64,000 bases of DNA from Mycolicibacterium aurum. GTDB taxonomy: Bacteria > Actinomycetota > Actinomycetes > Mycobacteriales > Mycobacteriaceae. Where the stretch lies: positions 124,001 through 188,000 of the forward strand of contig LT549889.1 of NCBI GenBank assembly GCA_900078775.1, in the 5' to 3' direction. Shown one piece after another: positions 33,964 through 43,598 of this stretch. The stretch's first letter is position 1; every line of letters starts with the position of its first letter. The notes beneath the pieces are model-generated. The model made no database searches. It was given only the letters and a program-made list of their open reading frames with translations, and was not told the origin of the DNA. Position numbers and translations under genes: made by a program.

Positions 33964-35376
33964 GTGGCCGGTGTCGAAGAACACCTCGAGAGTGCGGACT
34001 ATCTGCAGAAACGGCAGCTGAAGTCCGGCAGCGCCGGCTGGCTGCTGCTGGCCGGTCTCGGCGTCAGCTATGTCATCTCCGGGGACTACTCCGGCTGGAA
34101 CTTCGGACTGGAGCAGGGCGGCTTCGGCGGCCTGGCCATCGCCGCGGTCATCATCGCCGGCATGTACCTGGCCCTGGTGCTGGGGATGGCCGAACTGTCC
34201 TCGGCGTTGCCCGCAGCCGGCGGTGGCTACACCTTCGCCCGGCGCGCGCTCGGTCCCTGGGGCGGTTTCGCCACCGGCACAGCCATTCTCATCGAATACG
34301 CCATCGCGCCCGCGGCCATCGCCACCTTCATCGGGGCCTACGTGGAGTCGCTGGGGCTGTTCGGGATCACCAACGGCTGGTGGATCTACCTGGCCGCGTA
34401 CGCGTTGTTCATCGGCATCCATCTGTCCGGCGTCGGCGAGGCGCTGAAGGTGATGTTCGTGATCACCGCCATCGCCCTGGTCGGCCTGCTGGTCTTCGCC
34501 ATCGCCGCGATCGGGCACTTCGACATCGCCAACCTGACCGACATGGCCGTCGACACCACCGCCGCGGGCGCGTCGAGCTGGCTGCCGCACGGCTACATCG
34601 GTATCTGGGCCGCCATCCCGTTCGCCATCTGGTTCTTCCTCGCCATCGAGGGCGTGCCGCTGGCCGCTGAGGAGACCGCCAACCCGGAACGCAACGTCCC
34701 GCGCGGCATCATCGCCGGCATGGGCGTCCTGCTGGTCACCTGCGTCACGGTGCTGTTCCTGACCACCGGAGCCGGTGGCGCAGAAGCGATGTCGACCTCG
34801 GGTAACCCGCTGGTGGAGGCGCTCGGTGACGGCACCGCCGCCAAGGTCGTCAACTACATCGGCCTGGCCGGGCTGATCGCGAGCTTCTTCTCCATCATCT
34901 ATGCCTACTCGCGGCAGCTGTTCGCGCTGTCGCGGGCCGGCTACCTGCCCAGGGCGCTGTCGGTCACCAACAAGCGCAAGGCGCCCACCCTGGCCCTTAT
35001 CATCCCCGGCATCATCGGCTTCGTGCTGTCACTCACCGGCCAGGGCGATCTGCTGCTGAACATGGCGGTCTTCGGGGCGGCGCTGAGCTACGTGCTGATG
35101 ATGATCAGCCACATCGTGCTGCGGGTGCGCGAACCGAACATGCCGCGGCCCTACCGCACCCCCGGCGGCGCCGTCACCACCGGTTTCGCGCTCGTCATCG
35201 CGGTGCTCGCGGTGATCGCGACCTTCCTGGTCAACCCGGTCGCCGCGGGTTGGTGCCTGGCCGTGTTCGCCGCCTTCATGCTGTACTTCGCGGTCTACAG
35301 CCGGCACAAACTGGTCGCCAACTCGCCCGACGAGGAATTCGCCATGCTCGCGAGAGCGGAGAGTGAGCTGAAGTGA
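33964..35376 (+). CDS. eat: Ethanolamine permease (APC family)
   Basis: 470 residues and about 12 transmembrane helices of the amino acid/polyamine permease type. Features of the ethanolamine permease branch include VSYVISGDYSGWNFGLEQGGFGG (quoted in part) near residue 38 and FLAIEGVPLAAEETANPERNVPRG in the middle. It imports ethanolamine for the lyase encoded directly downstream. The start is GTG 33964 with AAGGAG upstream; the stop overlaps eutB (GTGA), so the two are translated together. Confidence 0.9.
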   Translation: MAGVEEHLESADYLQKRQLKSGSAGWLLLAGLGVSYVISGDYSGWNFGLEQGGFGGLAIAAVIIAGMYLALVLGMAELSSALPAAGGGYTFARRALGPWGGFATGTAILIEYAIAPAAIATFIGAYVESLGLFGITNGWWIYLAAYALFIGIHLSGVGEALKVMFVITAIALVGLLVFAIAAIGHFDIANLTDMAVDTTAAGASSWLPHGYIGIWAAIPFAIWFFLAIEGVPLAAEETANPERNVPRGIIAGMGVLLVTCVTVLFLTTGAGGAEAMSTSGNPLVEALGDGTAAKVVNYIGLAGLIASFFSIIYAYSRQLFALSRAGYLPRALSVTNKRKAPTLALIIPGIIGFVLSLTGQGDLLLNMAVFGAALSYVLMMISHIVLRVREPNMPRPYRTPGGAVTTGFALVIAVLAVIATFLVNPVAAGWCLAVFAAFMLYFAVYSRHKLVANSPDEEFAMLARAESELK

Positions 35377-36785
35377 TCTACCGGCAGCAGATCTCGGGCG
35401 TGAACTACGCCTTCGACGGGCTCGTGGAGGTGCTGGCCAAGGCCACACCGCTGCGTTCGGGCGACCAACTCGCCGGGTGCGCAGCCGAGCACGACGCCGA
35501 ACGGGCAGCCGCCGCATGGGTGCTCGCGGATCTGCCGCTGCAGACCTTCCTCAACGAGGACGTCGTTGCGTACGAGACCGACGAGGTCACCCGGCTGATC
35601 ATGGACACCCATGACCGCCAAGCCTTTTCGGCCATCTCGGAGCTGACGGTCGGCGGCCTGCGGGACTGGCTGCTGGAAGCGTCCTCGCATGACGACAGCG
35701 CCGCCCGGATCGCGGCCATCGCCGGTGGGCTCACCCCCGAGATGGTGGCCGCGGTCAGCAAGATCATGCGCAATCAGGACCTCATCGCGGTCGCGGCCGC
35801 CACCGAGGTCACCGCCGCGTTCCGCACCACCATCGGGCTGCCGGGCACCCTGGCGACCCGGCTGCAGCCCAACCATCCCACCGACGATCCGCGCGGAATC
35901 GCCGCCGCGGTGCTCGACGGGCTGCTGCTGGGGTGCGGGGACGCGGTGATCGGCATCAACCCGGCCACCGACTCCCCGCACGCCACCTCGGATCTGCTGC
36001 ATCTGCTCGACTCCATCCGGACCCGCTACGACATCCCGGTGCAGTCCTGCGTGCTGTCGCACATCACCACCACCATCGGCCTGATCGAGGAGGGGGCGCC
36101 GGTCGATCTGGTGTTCCAGTCCATCGCCGGTACCGAGGGCGCCAACTCCGCGTTCGGCGTGAACATCTCGCTGCTGCGCGAAGGGCGGGACGCCGCAACG
36201 GCTCTCGGGCGCGGCACCGTCGGCAACAACGTGATGTACCTGGAGACCGGGCAGGGGTCGGCACTCAGTTCCGGGGCGCACCTCGGCGTGGGCGGCAAAC
36301 CGGTGGACCAGCAGACGCTGGAGACCCGGGCCTACGCGGTGGCCCGGGACCTGAATCCGCTGCTGGTCAACACCGTCGTCGGCTTCATCGGCCCGGAGTA
36401 CCTCTACGACGGCAAGCAGATCATCCGGGCCGGGCTGGAGGACCACTTCTGTGGCAAGCTACTGGGCCTGCCGATGGGGGTGGACGTCTGCTACACCAAC
36501 CACGCCGAGGCCGACCAGAACGATATGGACACCCTGCTGACGCTGTTGGCGGCCGCCCGGGCGGCTTTCGTGATCACGGTGCCCGGCGCCGACGATGTGA
36601 TGCTCGGCTATCAGAGCCTGTCCTTCCATGACGTGCTCACCACCCGGCGCACCCTGGGGCTGCGGCCGGCCCCGGAGTTCGAGGAATGGCTGCAACGCAT
36701 CGGCATGATCGACGAGGCCGGCCGGCTCACCCCGTTCGATTTGGCGCATTCGCCGCTGCGGGCGCTCACCGAGGCCCCCGCATGA
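35373..36785 (+). CDS. eutB: Ethanolamine ammonia-lyase large subunit
   Basis: 470 residues. With EutC and adenosylcobalamin it splits ethanolamine into acetaldehyde and ammonia. Family motifs: KIMRNQDLIAVA, TRLQPNHPTDDPRGIAAAVLDGLLLG (quoted in part), GINPATDS, QSIAGTEGANSAFG, YLETGQGSALS and the DVCYTNHAEADQNDMD region. The length is normal for EutB. The GTG start overlaps the permease stop and its stop overlaps eutC. No microcompartment shell or reactivase genes lie beside it, so the reaction seems to occur free in the cytosol. Confidence 0.95.
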   Translation: MIYRQQISGVNYAFDGLVEVLAKATPLRSGDQLAGCAAEHDAERAAAAWVLADLPLQTFLNEDVVAYETDEVTRLIMDTHDRQAFSAISELTVGGLRDWLLEASSHDDSAARIAAIAGGLTPEMVAAVSKIMRNQDLIAVAAATEVTAAFRTTIGLPGTLATRLQPNHPTDDPRGIAAAVLDGLLLGCGDAVIGINPATDSPHATSDLLHLLDSIRTRYDIPVQSCVLSHITTTIGLIEEGAPVDLVFQSIAGTEGANSAFGVNISLLREGRDAATALGRGTVGNNVMYLETGQGSALSSGAHLGVGGKPVDQQTLETRAYAVARDLNPLLVNTVVGFIGPEYLYDGKQIIRAGLEDHFCGKLLGLPMGVDVCYTNHAEADQNDMDTLLTLLAAARAAFVITVPGADDVMLGYQSLSFHDVLTTRRTLGLRPAPEFEEWLQRIGMIDEAGRLTPFDLAHSPLRALTEAPA

Positions 36786-37561
36786 CCGGGCAGGACCCGG
36801 CCGTCCGGGAGTTCTGGGACGACCTGCGCAAGACCACCCAGGCCCGCATCGGCCTGGGCCGGGCCGGGACCGCGTTGCCCACCCGGGAGGTGCTGGAACT
36901 GGCGGCCGCGCACGCCGCGGCCCGCGACGCCGTGCACATCCCGCTGGATACCGACGAGATCAGCCGGGCGGTCCGCGCGGTCGGGATCGGGGAGCCGGTA
37001 CTGGCCACCAGCCGTGCCACCTCCCGCGACGAATACCTGCGCCGGCCGGACCTGGGCCGCGCACCCGCCGAGGACATGGACATCCCGCACACCCCGGCCG
37101 ACATCGGTTTCGTGCTGGCCGACGGGCTGTCGCCGACGGCGCTGAGCCATCACGGTGCCGCGCTGCTGGGCGCCCTGGTGGAGCAGCTGCGGGACCGTTA
37201 CACCCTGGCGCCCCCGGTGATCGCCACCCAGGCCCGGGTCGCGCTCGGTGACCACATCGCCGCCCGGCAGGGGGTGCGCACCGTGGTGACGATCATCGGC
37301 GAACGCCCCGGGCTGAGCGTCGCGGACAGTCTCGGTATCTACCTCACCCATCAGCCGCGACCGGGGTGCACCGACGCGGACCGCAACTGCATCTCCAACA
37401 TCCATCCGCCGGACGGATTGGGCTACACCGAGGCGGCGCGGGTGGCGGCCGGACTGGTCGGCGGGGCGATCGCGCTCGGGCGTTCGGGCGTCACCCTTAA
37501 GGACACCTCGCGTCTCGCCGCGCTCACCGAGGCCGAGGCCGTCGAGTCACCCTCCACGTGA
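36782..37561 (+). CDS. eutC: Ethanolamine ammonia-lyase small subunit
   Basis: 259 residues from ATG 36782, which overlaps the eutB stop (ATGA). Family motifs include TQARIGLGRAGTALPT, FVLADGLSPTAL, TIIGERPGLSVADSLGIYLTH and CISNIHPPDGL. It binds adenosylcobalamin together with EutB. Last gene of the ethanolamine operon; the rplM promoter follows. Confidence 0.95.
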   Translation: MTGQDPAVREFWDDLRKTTQARIGLGRAGTALPTREVLELAAAHAAARDAVHIPLDTDEISRAVRAVGIGEPVLATSRATSRDEYLRRPDLGRAPAEDMDIPHTPADIGFVLADGLSPTALSHHGAALLGALVEQLRDRYTLAPPVIATQARVALGDHIAARQGVRTVVTIIGERPGLSVADSLGIYLTHQPRPGCTDADRNCISNIHPPDGLGYTEAARVAAGLVGGAIALGRSGVTLKDTSRLAALTEAEAVESPST

Positions 37562-37590
37562 CCGTCGCGCCGTGCCCCGCCGGAGGCGTT

Positions 37591-37620
37591 TTGACCTGGG
37601 CGGATGGCGGCCGGTAAGCT
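37591..37620 (+). promoter_or_regulatory. SigA-type promoter of rplM-rpsI
   Basis: TTGACC (37591-37596) and TAAGCT (37615-37620) with an 18-base spacer form a good housekeeping-type promoter, ~120 bases upstream of the rplM start. The leader between them and rplM is ~115 bases long and could hold a control element; I see no clear structure. Confidence 0.55.
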
Positions 37621-37742
37621 GCTCGTTTGGCGTGAGCTGCCCTCTACCGGGCGCACGGGTCCCGGGTCAACGTCGGTCGCCGGAATCCTGAATCGCGTCC
37701 GCCTGACCGGCGCAAACAACCCGAGAAGAGAAGGTAAGCACT

Positions 37743-38186
37743 GTGCCTACTTACACGCCGAAGGCGGGTGACACCACGCGTTCGTGGTACGTCATCGACG
37801 CCCAAGACGTGGTGCTCGGCCGTCTCGCCGTCGAAGCAGCCAAGCTGCTCCGCGGCAAGCACAAGCCGACATTCACGCCCAACGTCGACGGTGGCGACTT
37901 CGTCATCATCGTCAATGCCGAGAAGATCGCCGTCAGCGGCGACAAGCTCACCAACAAGTTCGCTTACAGCCACTCGGGTTACCCCGGCGGCCTGCGCAAG
38001 CGCTCGATCGGTGAACTGCTGGAGAAGCACCCCACCCGTGTCGTGGAGAACGCGATCATCGGGATGCTGCCGCACACCAAGCTGAGCCGCCAGGTGCAGA
38101 AGAAGCTGAAGGTGTACGCCGGCCCGGATCATCCGCACGCCGCGCAGCAGCCGATTCCGTTCGAGATCAAGCAGGTGGCGCAATGA
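37743..38186 (+). CDS. rplM: 50S ribosomal protein L13
   Basis: 147 residues with the L13 features: [26 protein letters not shown] (quoted in part), [18 protein letters not shown], and [21 protein letters not shown]. It binds 23S rRNA early in 50S assembly. The start is GTG 37743 with GAGAAGGTAAG upstream. Its stop overlaps the rpsI start (ATGA), the standard arrangement of the pair. Confidence 0.97.
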   Translation: MPTYTPKAGDTTRSWYVIDAQDVVLGRLAVEAAKLLRGKHKPTFTPNVDGGDFVIIVNAEKIAVSGDKLTNKFAYSHSGYPGGLRKRSIGELLEKHPTRVVENAIIGMLPHTKLSRQVQKKLKVYAGPDHPHAAQQPIPFEIKQVAQ

Positions 38187-38719
38187 CCGAACAGACTGGG
38201 ACCGAACTGAACGAGACCGAAACCGACGTGACCGAGGTCGTGGAAGCTCCCGAGGGTGAGGTCACCTACGAGGAGACCGTCGTCGAGGAGACCGCAGTCG
38301 AGGAAGCCGCTCCGCGTGAGCCGGTCTACATCGACCGCCCGATCCAGACCGTCGGCCGCCGCAAGGAAGCCGTCGTCCGCGTCCGCCTGGTGCCCGGCAC
38401 CGGAAAGTTCCACCTGGACGGCCGTTCGCTGGAGGCCTACTTCCCGAACAAGGTGCACCAGCAGCTGATCAAGGCTCCGCTGGTGACCGTGGACCGGGTG
38501 GACAGCTTCGACATCTACGCCCACCTCGACGGTGGCGGTCCGTCCGGTCAGGCCGGCGCCCTGCGCCTGGCCATCGCGCGTGCGCTGATCCTGGTGCAGC
38601 CCGAGGACCGTCCGGCCCTGAAGAAGGCCGGCTTCCTGACCCGCGACCCGCGTGCCATCGAGCGCAAGAAGTACGGCCTGAAGAAGGCCCGTAAGGCTCC
38701 GCAGTACAGCAAGCGCTGA
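38183..38719 (+). CDS. rpsI: 30S ribosomal protein S9
   Basis: 178 residues. The S9 core ([21 protein letters not shown], quoted in part; [19 protein letters not shown]) ends in the basic tail RKAPQYSKR, which reaches the P-site tRNA. The first ~45 residues are an acidic Glu/Thr/Val-rich extension, a known trait of mycobacterial S9 that E. coli lacks. It is coupled to rplM by a four-base overlap and followed by an intrinsic terminator. Confidence 0.97.
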   Translation: MTEQTGTELNETETDVTEVVEAPEGEVTYEETVVEETAVEEAAPREPVYIDRPIQTVGRRKEAVVRVRLVPGTGKFHLDGRSLEAYFPNKVHQQLIKAPLVTVDRVDSFDIYAHLDGGGPSGQAGALRLAIARALILVQPEDRPALKKAGFLTRDPRAIERKKYGLKKARKAPQYSKR

Positions 38720-38735
38720 TCTGCTCTGCTTTACG

Positions 38736-38779
38736 CCGCCGGGTGTGGATTCCGATCCACACCCGGCGGTTTCTTTTTT
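38736..38779 (+). terminator. Intrinsic terminator of rplM-rpsI
   Basis: A perfect 15-bp G+C-rich stem (38736-38750 with 38755-38769) closes a TCCG loop and is followed by TTTCTTTTTT. This is the clearest Rho-independent terminator in the window. Confidence 0.95.
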
Positions 38780-39104
38780 CGTGACCTTCTTTGCTCCAGC
38801 CGGTCGTAGATCGTCATCCGGCGCCGCCATGAGGATGTCCGAAGCCCCCCTCCGGCACTGCTCAGCGGAATATCGGCTCGTCGGCGCCCGCCGGTGATGG
38901 TCGGCGATACCGGCGCGGCGGGGTGTTGGCTCAGCGGCCGCGATTTGCCGGAGATCCGGCCGGGCAGGTTTGACATGCCCGCCGATGGTGCAAACCCTGG
39001 GAGTGGAGCGGGGACGCCGTCGTGCGTCCGAGGCAGACCGAATCTGCCGCCGGAAACGAGTCAGTCAGCTCGTTGGGAACCGGACCGCTGCACTGACTGA
39101 AAGG
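38780..39104. other. Intergenic region between rpsI and the secreted-protein gene
   Basis: 325 bases. I see no convincing gene on either strand. A TTGACA at 38970-38975 could be the -35 box of the gene at 39105, but no good -10 box is found at the right distance. Confidence 0.55.
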
Positions 39105-39611
39105 ATGAATGTCTTGACCAAGAGCACTTTGACCCGCATCACTGCCGGCGCCGCCATGGGCGGAGCGTTTCTACTCTTCGGGGGCGCCGCGGCGGCCAAC
39201 GCCCAGCCGGGCGACGGACGAGTGGACCTCGCGATCGGGACGGCAGGCGTGCTGACCAGCGTGCCGATCGAGACGGCCTCGCAGATCGCGGCCGGTGTCT
39301 GTGACGACGCCGACCTGGCGACCATCACCTCCACCGCCCAGAGCGTGGATGCTGACGGCACCCAGCAGAGCGTGTGCACCAGCACCGAGATCGGCGCCAT
39401 CGACTTCCGGCAGAACAGCGAGGGTGCCGAGAACGGCACCTCCGGCGTGATCGACACACCGGGCGCCACCGCGGAGGGCACCTCGTACTCCGAGGAGCCC
39501 GCCACCGAGGAGCCGGCACCCGGTGTGACCGGCGACGAGGAGACCACCGTCGAGGACGGTGAGACTCCTGTCACCACCACGACCGTTCCCGCACCGAGCC
39601 CGGTCGGCTGA
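39105..39611 (+). CDS. Secreted protein of unknown function with acidic Thr/Pro-rich tail
   Basis: 168 residues; not recognised. A signal peptide (~1-31: TRITAGAAMGGAFLLFGGAAAANA) precedes a small domain with two cysteines (C65 region GVCDDADL and the QSVCTSTE region) that probably form a disulfide. The last ~75 residues are a disordered acidic tail rich in Thr, Glu and Pro. ATG 39105 has AAAGG directly in front; TTG 39114 places the same site at a better distance and is an equal candidate. Secreted into the cell envelope or outside. Confidence 0.75.
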   Translation: MNVLTKSTLTRITAGAAMGGAFLLFGGAAAANAQPGDGRVDLAIGTAGVLTSVPIETASQIAAGVCDDADLATITSTAQSVDADGTQQSVCTSTEIGAIDFRQNSEGAENGTSGVIDTPGATAEGTSYSEEPATEEPAPGVTGDEETTVEDGETPVTTTTVPAPSPVG

Positions 39612-39761
39612 TCCGGTCCGGTAGCACCGCCACCGCCCGTACCCACCTGGGGTGCGGGCGGTGGTCTGTTCCGGGACCGCCCGGATCTCGACGCGACACC
39701 GACATCCGACCACGGGTTGCCGGTTGGCTCTTTCGGTGCTGTCTGTGAGAAATTTATTGCC

Positions 39762-41099
39762 ATGGCTCGACTGTTCGGCACCGACGGCGTGCGCGGAGTC
39801 GCCAATCGCGATCTGACCGCGGAATTGGCGGTGGCCCTCGGGTCGGCCGCCGCCCGTCGGCTGACCTCGGCCGGGACCGCACGCCGCCGGATCGCCGTGG
39901 TGGGTCGCGACCCGCGGGCCAGCGGCGAGATGCTGGAGGCGGCGGTCATCGCCGGGATCACCAGCGAGGGCATCGATGCGCTGCGTGTCGGCGTTCTGCC
40001 CACACCCGCGGTGGCCTACCTGACCAGCGCCTATGACGCCGATTTCGGCGTGATGATCTCCGCCTCGCACAACCCGATGCCGGACAACGGCATCAAGATC
40101 TTCGGCCCCGGCGGGCACAAGCTGGACGACGCCACCGAGGACCGCATCGAGGAACTGCTCAACTCCGGTCCGGGCACCCGCCCGGTGGGTGCCGGCATCG
40201 GCCGTGTCGTCGACGCCGAGGACGCCCTGGACCGGTACCTGCGCCACGTCGCCAAGGCCGTCACCGCCCGCTTGGACGGCATCAAGGTCGTGGTGGACTG
40301 CGCCAACGGCGCCGCCTCGGCGGCCGCCCCGCTGGCCTACCGCGCGGCCGGCGCCGAGGTCATCACGTTGCACGCCGACCCCAACGGGCTCAACATCAAC
40401 GACCAGTGCGGATCCACCCACATGGAGGTGCTGCAGGAGGCCGTGGTGGCGCACGGCGCGCACCTCGGGTTGGCCCACGACGGCGACGCCGACCGTTGTC
40501 TCGCCGTCGACGCCACCGGTGCGCTGATCGACGGCGACGCCATCATGGTGATGATGGCGCTGGCCATGCAGGAGGCCGGTGAACTGGCGTCGGACACCCT
40601 GGTCGCCACCGTGATGAGCAACCTCGGTCTGCACCTGGCCATGCGGGCCGCCGGGATCGAGGTCCGCACCACCGCCGTCGGCGACCGCTACGTGCTCGAA
40701 GAACTGCGGGCCGGGGAGTTCTCGCTGGGCGGCGAGCAGTCCGGCCACATCGTGCTGCCCACCTTCGGTACCACCGGCGACGGCATCGTCACCGGCCTGC
40801 GGGTGATGTCGCGGATGGCTCAGACCGGATCCTCGCTGGCCGCGCTGTGCGAACCCATGCAGACCCTGCCGCAGGTACTGATCAATGTCGCCGTCGCCGA
40901 CAAGGCCGCCGTCGCCGAGGCCGACTCGGTGCGCGCGGCGGTCGCCGCGGCCGAGGCCGAACTCGGCGGCACCGGCCGCATCCTGCTGCGCCCGTCGGGC
41001 ACCGAGCAGGTGGTCCGGGTGATGGTGGAGGCCGCCGACGAGGTCACCGCCCGCCAACTCGCGGTCCGGGTGGCCGAGTCGGTCAGCGAACTGGGCTGA
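39762..41099 (+). CDS. glmM: Phosphoglucosamine mutase
   Basis: 445 residues. Converts glucosamine 6-phosphate to glucosamine 1-phosphate for UDP-GlcNAc and cell wall synthesis. The active-site Ser is in [13 protein letters not shown], the metal loop is DGDADRC, the sugar loop is GGEQSGHIV and the phosphate loop is [14 protein letters not shown] 39762 starts the canonical [14 protein letters not shown]. In mycobacteria it follows rpsI, as here, with one secreted-protein gene between them. Confidence 0.96.
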   Translation: MARLFGTDGVRGVANRDLTAELAVALGSAAARRLTSAGTARRRIAVVGRDPRASGEMLEAAVIAGITSEGIDALRVGVLPTPAVAYLTSAYDADFGVMISASHNPMPDNGIKIFGPGGHKLDDATEDRIEELLNSGPGTRPVGAGIGRVVDAEDALDRYLRHVAKAVTARLDGIKVVVDCANGAASAAAPLAYRAAGAEVITLHADPNGLNINDQCGSTHMEVLQEAVVAHGAHLGLAHDGDADRCLAVDATGALIDGDAIMVMMALAMQEAGELASDTLVATVMSNLGLHLAMRAAGIEVRTTAVGDRYVLEELRAGEFSLGGEQSGHIVLPTFGTTGDGIVTGLRVMSRMAQTGSSLAALCEPMQTLPQVLINVAVADKAAVAEADSVRAAVAAAEAELGGTGRILLRPSGTEQVVRVMVEAADEVTARQLAVRVAESVSELG

Positions 41100-41149
41100 T
41101 TTTTCTCATCTAGGGAACCGATCGCGGCGCTGCTGCGTCCAATTCGGGT

Positions 41150-41455
41150 ATGGGATTCATCGATGCCGCCCGGATGGATGTCGCTGCCGTTCTCGACGCC
41201 GCGCACCGCTATGACACCGCGGCCGGGATGCTCGACACCGCCGCGCAGCGATGCCTGAGCACGCTGACCTTCGGCGGTGCGGGGGCCGGCCGCGAGTACG
41301 GCGCCGAGGGGACGAGCGTGCGGCATACGGCCGAGCGGGCCGCCGCCGCGCTGCGGGACTGGTCCCGCAACTGCCGGGAGGTGTCCGCTCAGCTGCGCGC
41401 GTCGGCCACCGAGTACCTGCAGGTCGATGATCGCGCCGCGCGCCGGATCGGGTGA
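41150..41455 (+). CDS. Small helical protein of ESX-associated type (Rv3440c position)
   Basis: 101 residues, mostly helical (RMDVAAVLDAAHRYDTAAGMLDTAAQR; AAAALRDWSRNCREVSAQLRASATEYLQVDD), without signal peptide. The pattern resembles small ESX-secreted or ESX-associated proteins (DUF2580-like). It holds the position of Rv3440c after glmM in M. tuberculosis. Its stop lies one base before the next start, so the two are cotranslated. Function unknown. Confidence 0.7.
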   Translation: MGFIDAARMDVAAVLDAAHRYDTAAGMLDTAAQRCLSTLTFGGAGAGREYGAEGTSVRHTAERAAAALRDWSRNCREVSAQLRASATEYLQVDDRAARRIG

Positions 41456-41456
41456 C

Positions 41457-42797
41457 GTGGTGGACGGGCTCACGCCGGGATTGTCTGCGGTGCAGGTGAT
41501 GTCCGAATACGTCCGCGCCGTGCGGCTGCTCGGCCATCCCGCCCCGGAGCCGACCCGTCTGCACACCGCATACACCGCCGAGGACGGGATGGATCTGCAG
41601 GCGCTGGACACCGATGCCCGCGCCCTGTCGGCGGCGGCCGCGGCGGCCGAGGAGACGATGCTGCTGCAGGAACAGGCACGCCGCACGCTGGACGGAGCGT
41701 GGCGGGGTGCCGGCGCACAGGCGGCCGCCGATCAGTTGCGCCGCAACAGCGAGGCCGCGGGCGCCGTGGCCGACGGCCTGCGCGCCGCCGCGCGGGCGCT
41801 CGACGATCTACGAAACCGGCTGCGGCAGTTGGTCGATGCCAAGGTCGACGGCACCCTGGAGGTCGAGAACCGCGGGATGCGCACCGAGTGGCTGGCCGCG
41901 GCCCGCACCGTGACCACCGGCGCCGGGGACCGCTCGGCGGCCAGCGAACTGGTGGACCTGCAGGTCGCGCCGTTCGTCGCCCAGGACATCGGCATCGACT
42001 GGGTGTCGGCGATGCGCAGCTCCGAGGCCGCGATCCGGCAGGCCTACCGGGATGCGGCGGCGATGGCGGGTGGTGTGCCGGCGGTGTTCGAACCGCCCGC
42101 GGCCTTTGTGACTCCCGCGGGACCGGCTGCCGTCGAGCAGGTTTGGTCCGTGCCCGCCGGTTCGGCTCCCGCGACGGTACCCGCCGCGTACAGTTCTGCG
42201 CCGGCGGCCCCCGACCCGGTGGCCGCACCCGCCGTGCCGGTTCCGACGCCGACGCCGGCCGCGGCAGCACCGGTGCCCCCGCTTGAACCCCCGGTCGCGG
42301 CCCCGTCGGAGATGCCCGCACCGACCCCCGGTGGTCTCGGTGGCATGGCCTCCCGACTGGGATCCGGCATGTCCGGACTGTCCGGGCTCGGTCAGTCCTT
42401 CGCCGACATGCTCGGCGGGCTGCTGGGCGCCGGGGGAGACGGGTTGGGCGACACCCTCGGTGGCGCCGATGATCTCGACCTTGAACCCGAGGTCGACGAC
42501 CCGACCGACGCGGAACCCGAGGACGAGGAACCCGGCGAGAATCCGGACGAGGAGCCCGACAGCGGTGACGACCCGGCCGACGACGCCGAGACCGAGTCGG
42601 AGGGCACCCCGGAAGAACCTGCTGACACTCAGCCCGTCGAACCCCTCGAGGCAATCGAACCCGTTGTCCCACAGCCCGAACCGGTACCGACGCCGGTGCC
42701 CGACCCGCCGGTCGACCCGGTGGCGGCAGCCGAGCCGGCGCCGCCGGAGACCCCGTGCCGGATCGCGGCCGACGAACTACCCCAGGCCGGCCCCTGA
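41457..42797 (+). CDS. Large ESX-associated-type protein with Pro-rich and acidic regions (Rv3439c position)
   Basis: 446 residues from GTG 41457 (GTG 41460 is an alternative). The N-terminal ~190 residues are helical with a WRGAGAQAAADQLRRN segment like the WXG-type turn of ESX-secreted proteins. A Pro/Ala/Val-rich stretch follows (~205-285), then a Gly/Leu-rich segment (GGLGGMASRLGSGMSGLSGLG) and an acidic tail of Asp/Glu/Pro (~325-420). It fits the Rv3439c position and type. It may be an ESX substrate or partner of the small protein before it. Confidence 0.72.
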   Translation: MVDGLTPGLSAVQVMSEYVRAVRLLGHPAPEPTRLHTAYTAEDGMDLQALDTDARALSAAAAAAEETMLLQEQARRTLDGAWRGAGAQAAADQLRRNSEAAGAVADGLRAAARALDDLRNRLRQLVDAKVDGTLEVENRGMRTEWLAAARTVTTGAGDRSAASELVDLQVAPFVAQDIGIDWVSAMRSSEAAIRQAYRDAAAMAGGVPAVFEPPAAFVTPAGPAAVEQVWSVPAGSAPATVPAAYSSAPAAPDPVAAPAVPVPTPTPAAAAPVPPLEPPVAAPSEMPAPTPGGLGGMASRLGSGMSGLSGLGQSFADMLGGLLGAGGDGLGDTLGGADDLDLEPEVDDPTDAEPEDEEPGENPDEEPDSGDDPADDAETESEGTPEEPADTQPVEPLEAIEPVVPQPEPVPTPVPDPPVDPVAAAEPAPPETPCRIAADELPQAGP

Positions 42798-42807
42798 TCG
42801 GCGTCGG

Positions 42808-43515
42808 TCAGGGATCCATCCGGCTGCTGACCAGATCCCATCCGTCGACCGGATTACCGCGAATGACAAAGTATCCGGTGTTCTGCAGCGGCGCGGTGAG
42901 GAACGTCGCGGGGTCCACGCCCCGGACGTTCATGGCGACCCACATCATGATCGCGGCCCCGTGCGAGTAGGCGAGCGCGTTGGTGTCCCCACTGTCATAG
43001 ATGCGTCGGACGGCGTCGTCGTAACGGGCGTCGAATTCAAAGCCGTCGATGGAACCGGGAATGCGCGCGGCCCGGTCACCGCTGACCCACCGCATCGGTG
43101 CCGCGGCGTAGGTGGTGGCGGCAGCGGCTTCGGGTGACCCCTCGTAGTCACCGGCCTCGATCTCGCGGAGCCCGGGCAGCACGACGACCGGCTCGCGCAG
43201 CGCAGCGGCCATCGGTTCGGCGGTCTGCTGGGTCCGGACCATGGTCGAGGCGTAGACGCCGTCGTAGACGGTGCCCTTGCCGCGCAGCTCGACGGTGATC
43301 GCCTCGGCCTCGCGCCGGCCGAGATCGGTGAGCACCGGGCCCGGCGTGGAGCTGTCGATCAGACCCGAGGCATTACCGGCCGATTGGGCGTGCCGCACCA
43401 GGGTCAGGGTGATGTCGCGGAGCTCGGCCGTCGCGAGCGGCGCCGACACCAGGGCCAGCGCCGTGGTCAGCAGCAGCGCCGCGGCTGCGCGGCCGATTTC
43501 GGTGGTGGCTCGCAC
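42808..43515 (-). CDS. Secreted histidine-phosphatase-fold protein
   Basis: 235 residues. A signal peptide (~1-30, AAALLLTTALALVSAPLATA) is followed by the phosphoglycerate mutase/histidine phosphatase fold: the catalytic His in TLVRHAQSAGN, Arg in STMVRTQQTAE, acid in IEAGDYEG and the second His in AYSHGAAI. Such secreted members act on phosphate esters outside the cytosol; the substrate is unknown. Convergent to the gene at 41457, with 10 bases between the stops. It follows the helicase gene after a terminator. Confidence 0.85.
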   Translation of the reverse strand: MRATTEIGRAAAALLLTTALALVSAPLATAELRDITLTLVRHAQSAGNASGLIDSSTPGPVLTDLGRREAEAITVELRGKGTVYDGVYASTMVRTQQTAEPMAAALREPVVVLPGLREIEAGDYEGSPEAAAATTYAAAPMRWVSGDRAARIPGSIDGFEFDARYDDAVRRIYDSGDTNALAYSHGAAIMMWVAMNVRGVDPATFLTAPLQNTGYFVIRGNPVDGWDLVSSRMDP

Positions 43516-43539
43516 AACGACTCCCTGGGGTGAACACGA

Positions 43540-43576
43540 AAATGGTCGCCGTCAACGTAGCTGACGGCGACCATTT
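43540..43576 (-). terminator. Intrinsic terminator of the helicase gene
   Basis: AAATGGTCGCCGTCA (43540-43554) and its exact complement at 43562-43576 form a 15-bp stem with a 7-base loop. On the minus strand it lies after the helicase stop and is followed by TTTTC. Confidence 0.85.
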
Positions 43577-43598
43577 CTCGGTCTGGATCCGGGACGGA

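Noticed and set aside
33964..37561. A link between the shell-like protein at 12 kb and ethanolamine use as a Eut microcompartment
   Set aside because: Eut compartments are built from BMC-domain proteins; none is present, and the shell-like gene is 20 kb away in another operon with isoprenoid enzymes.
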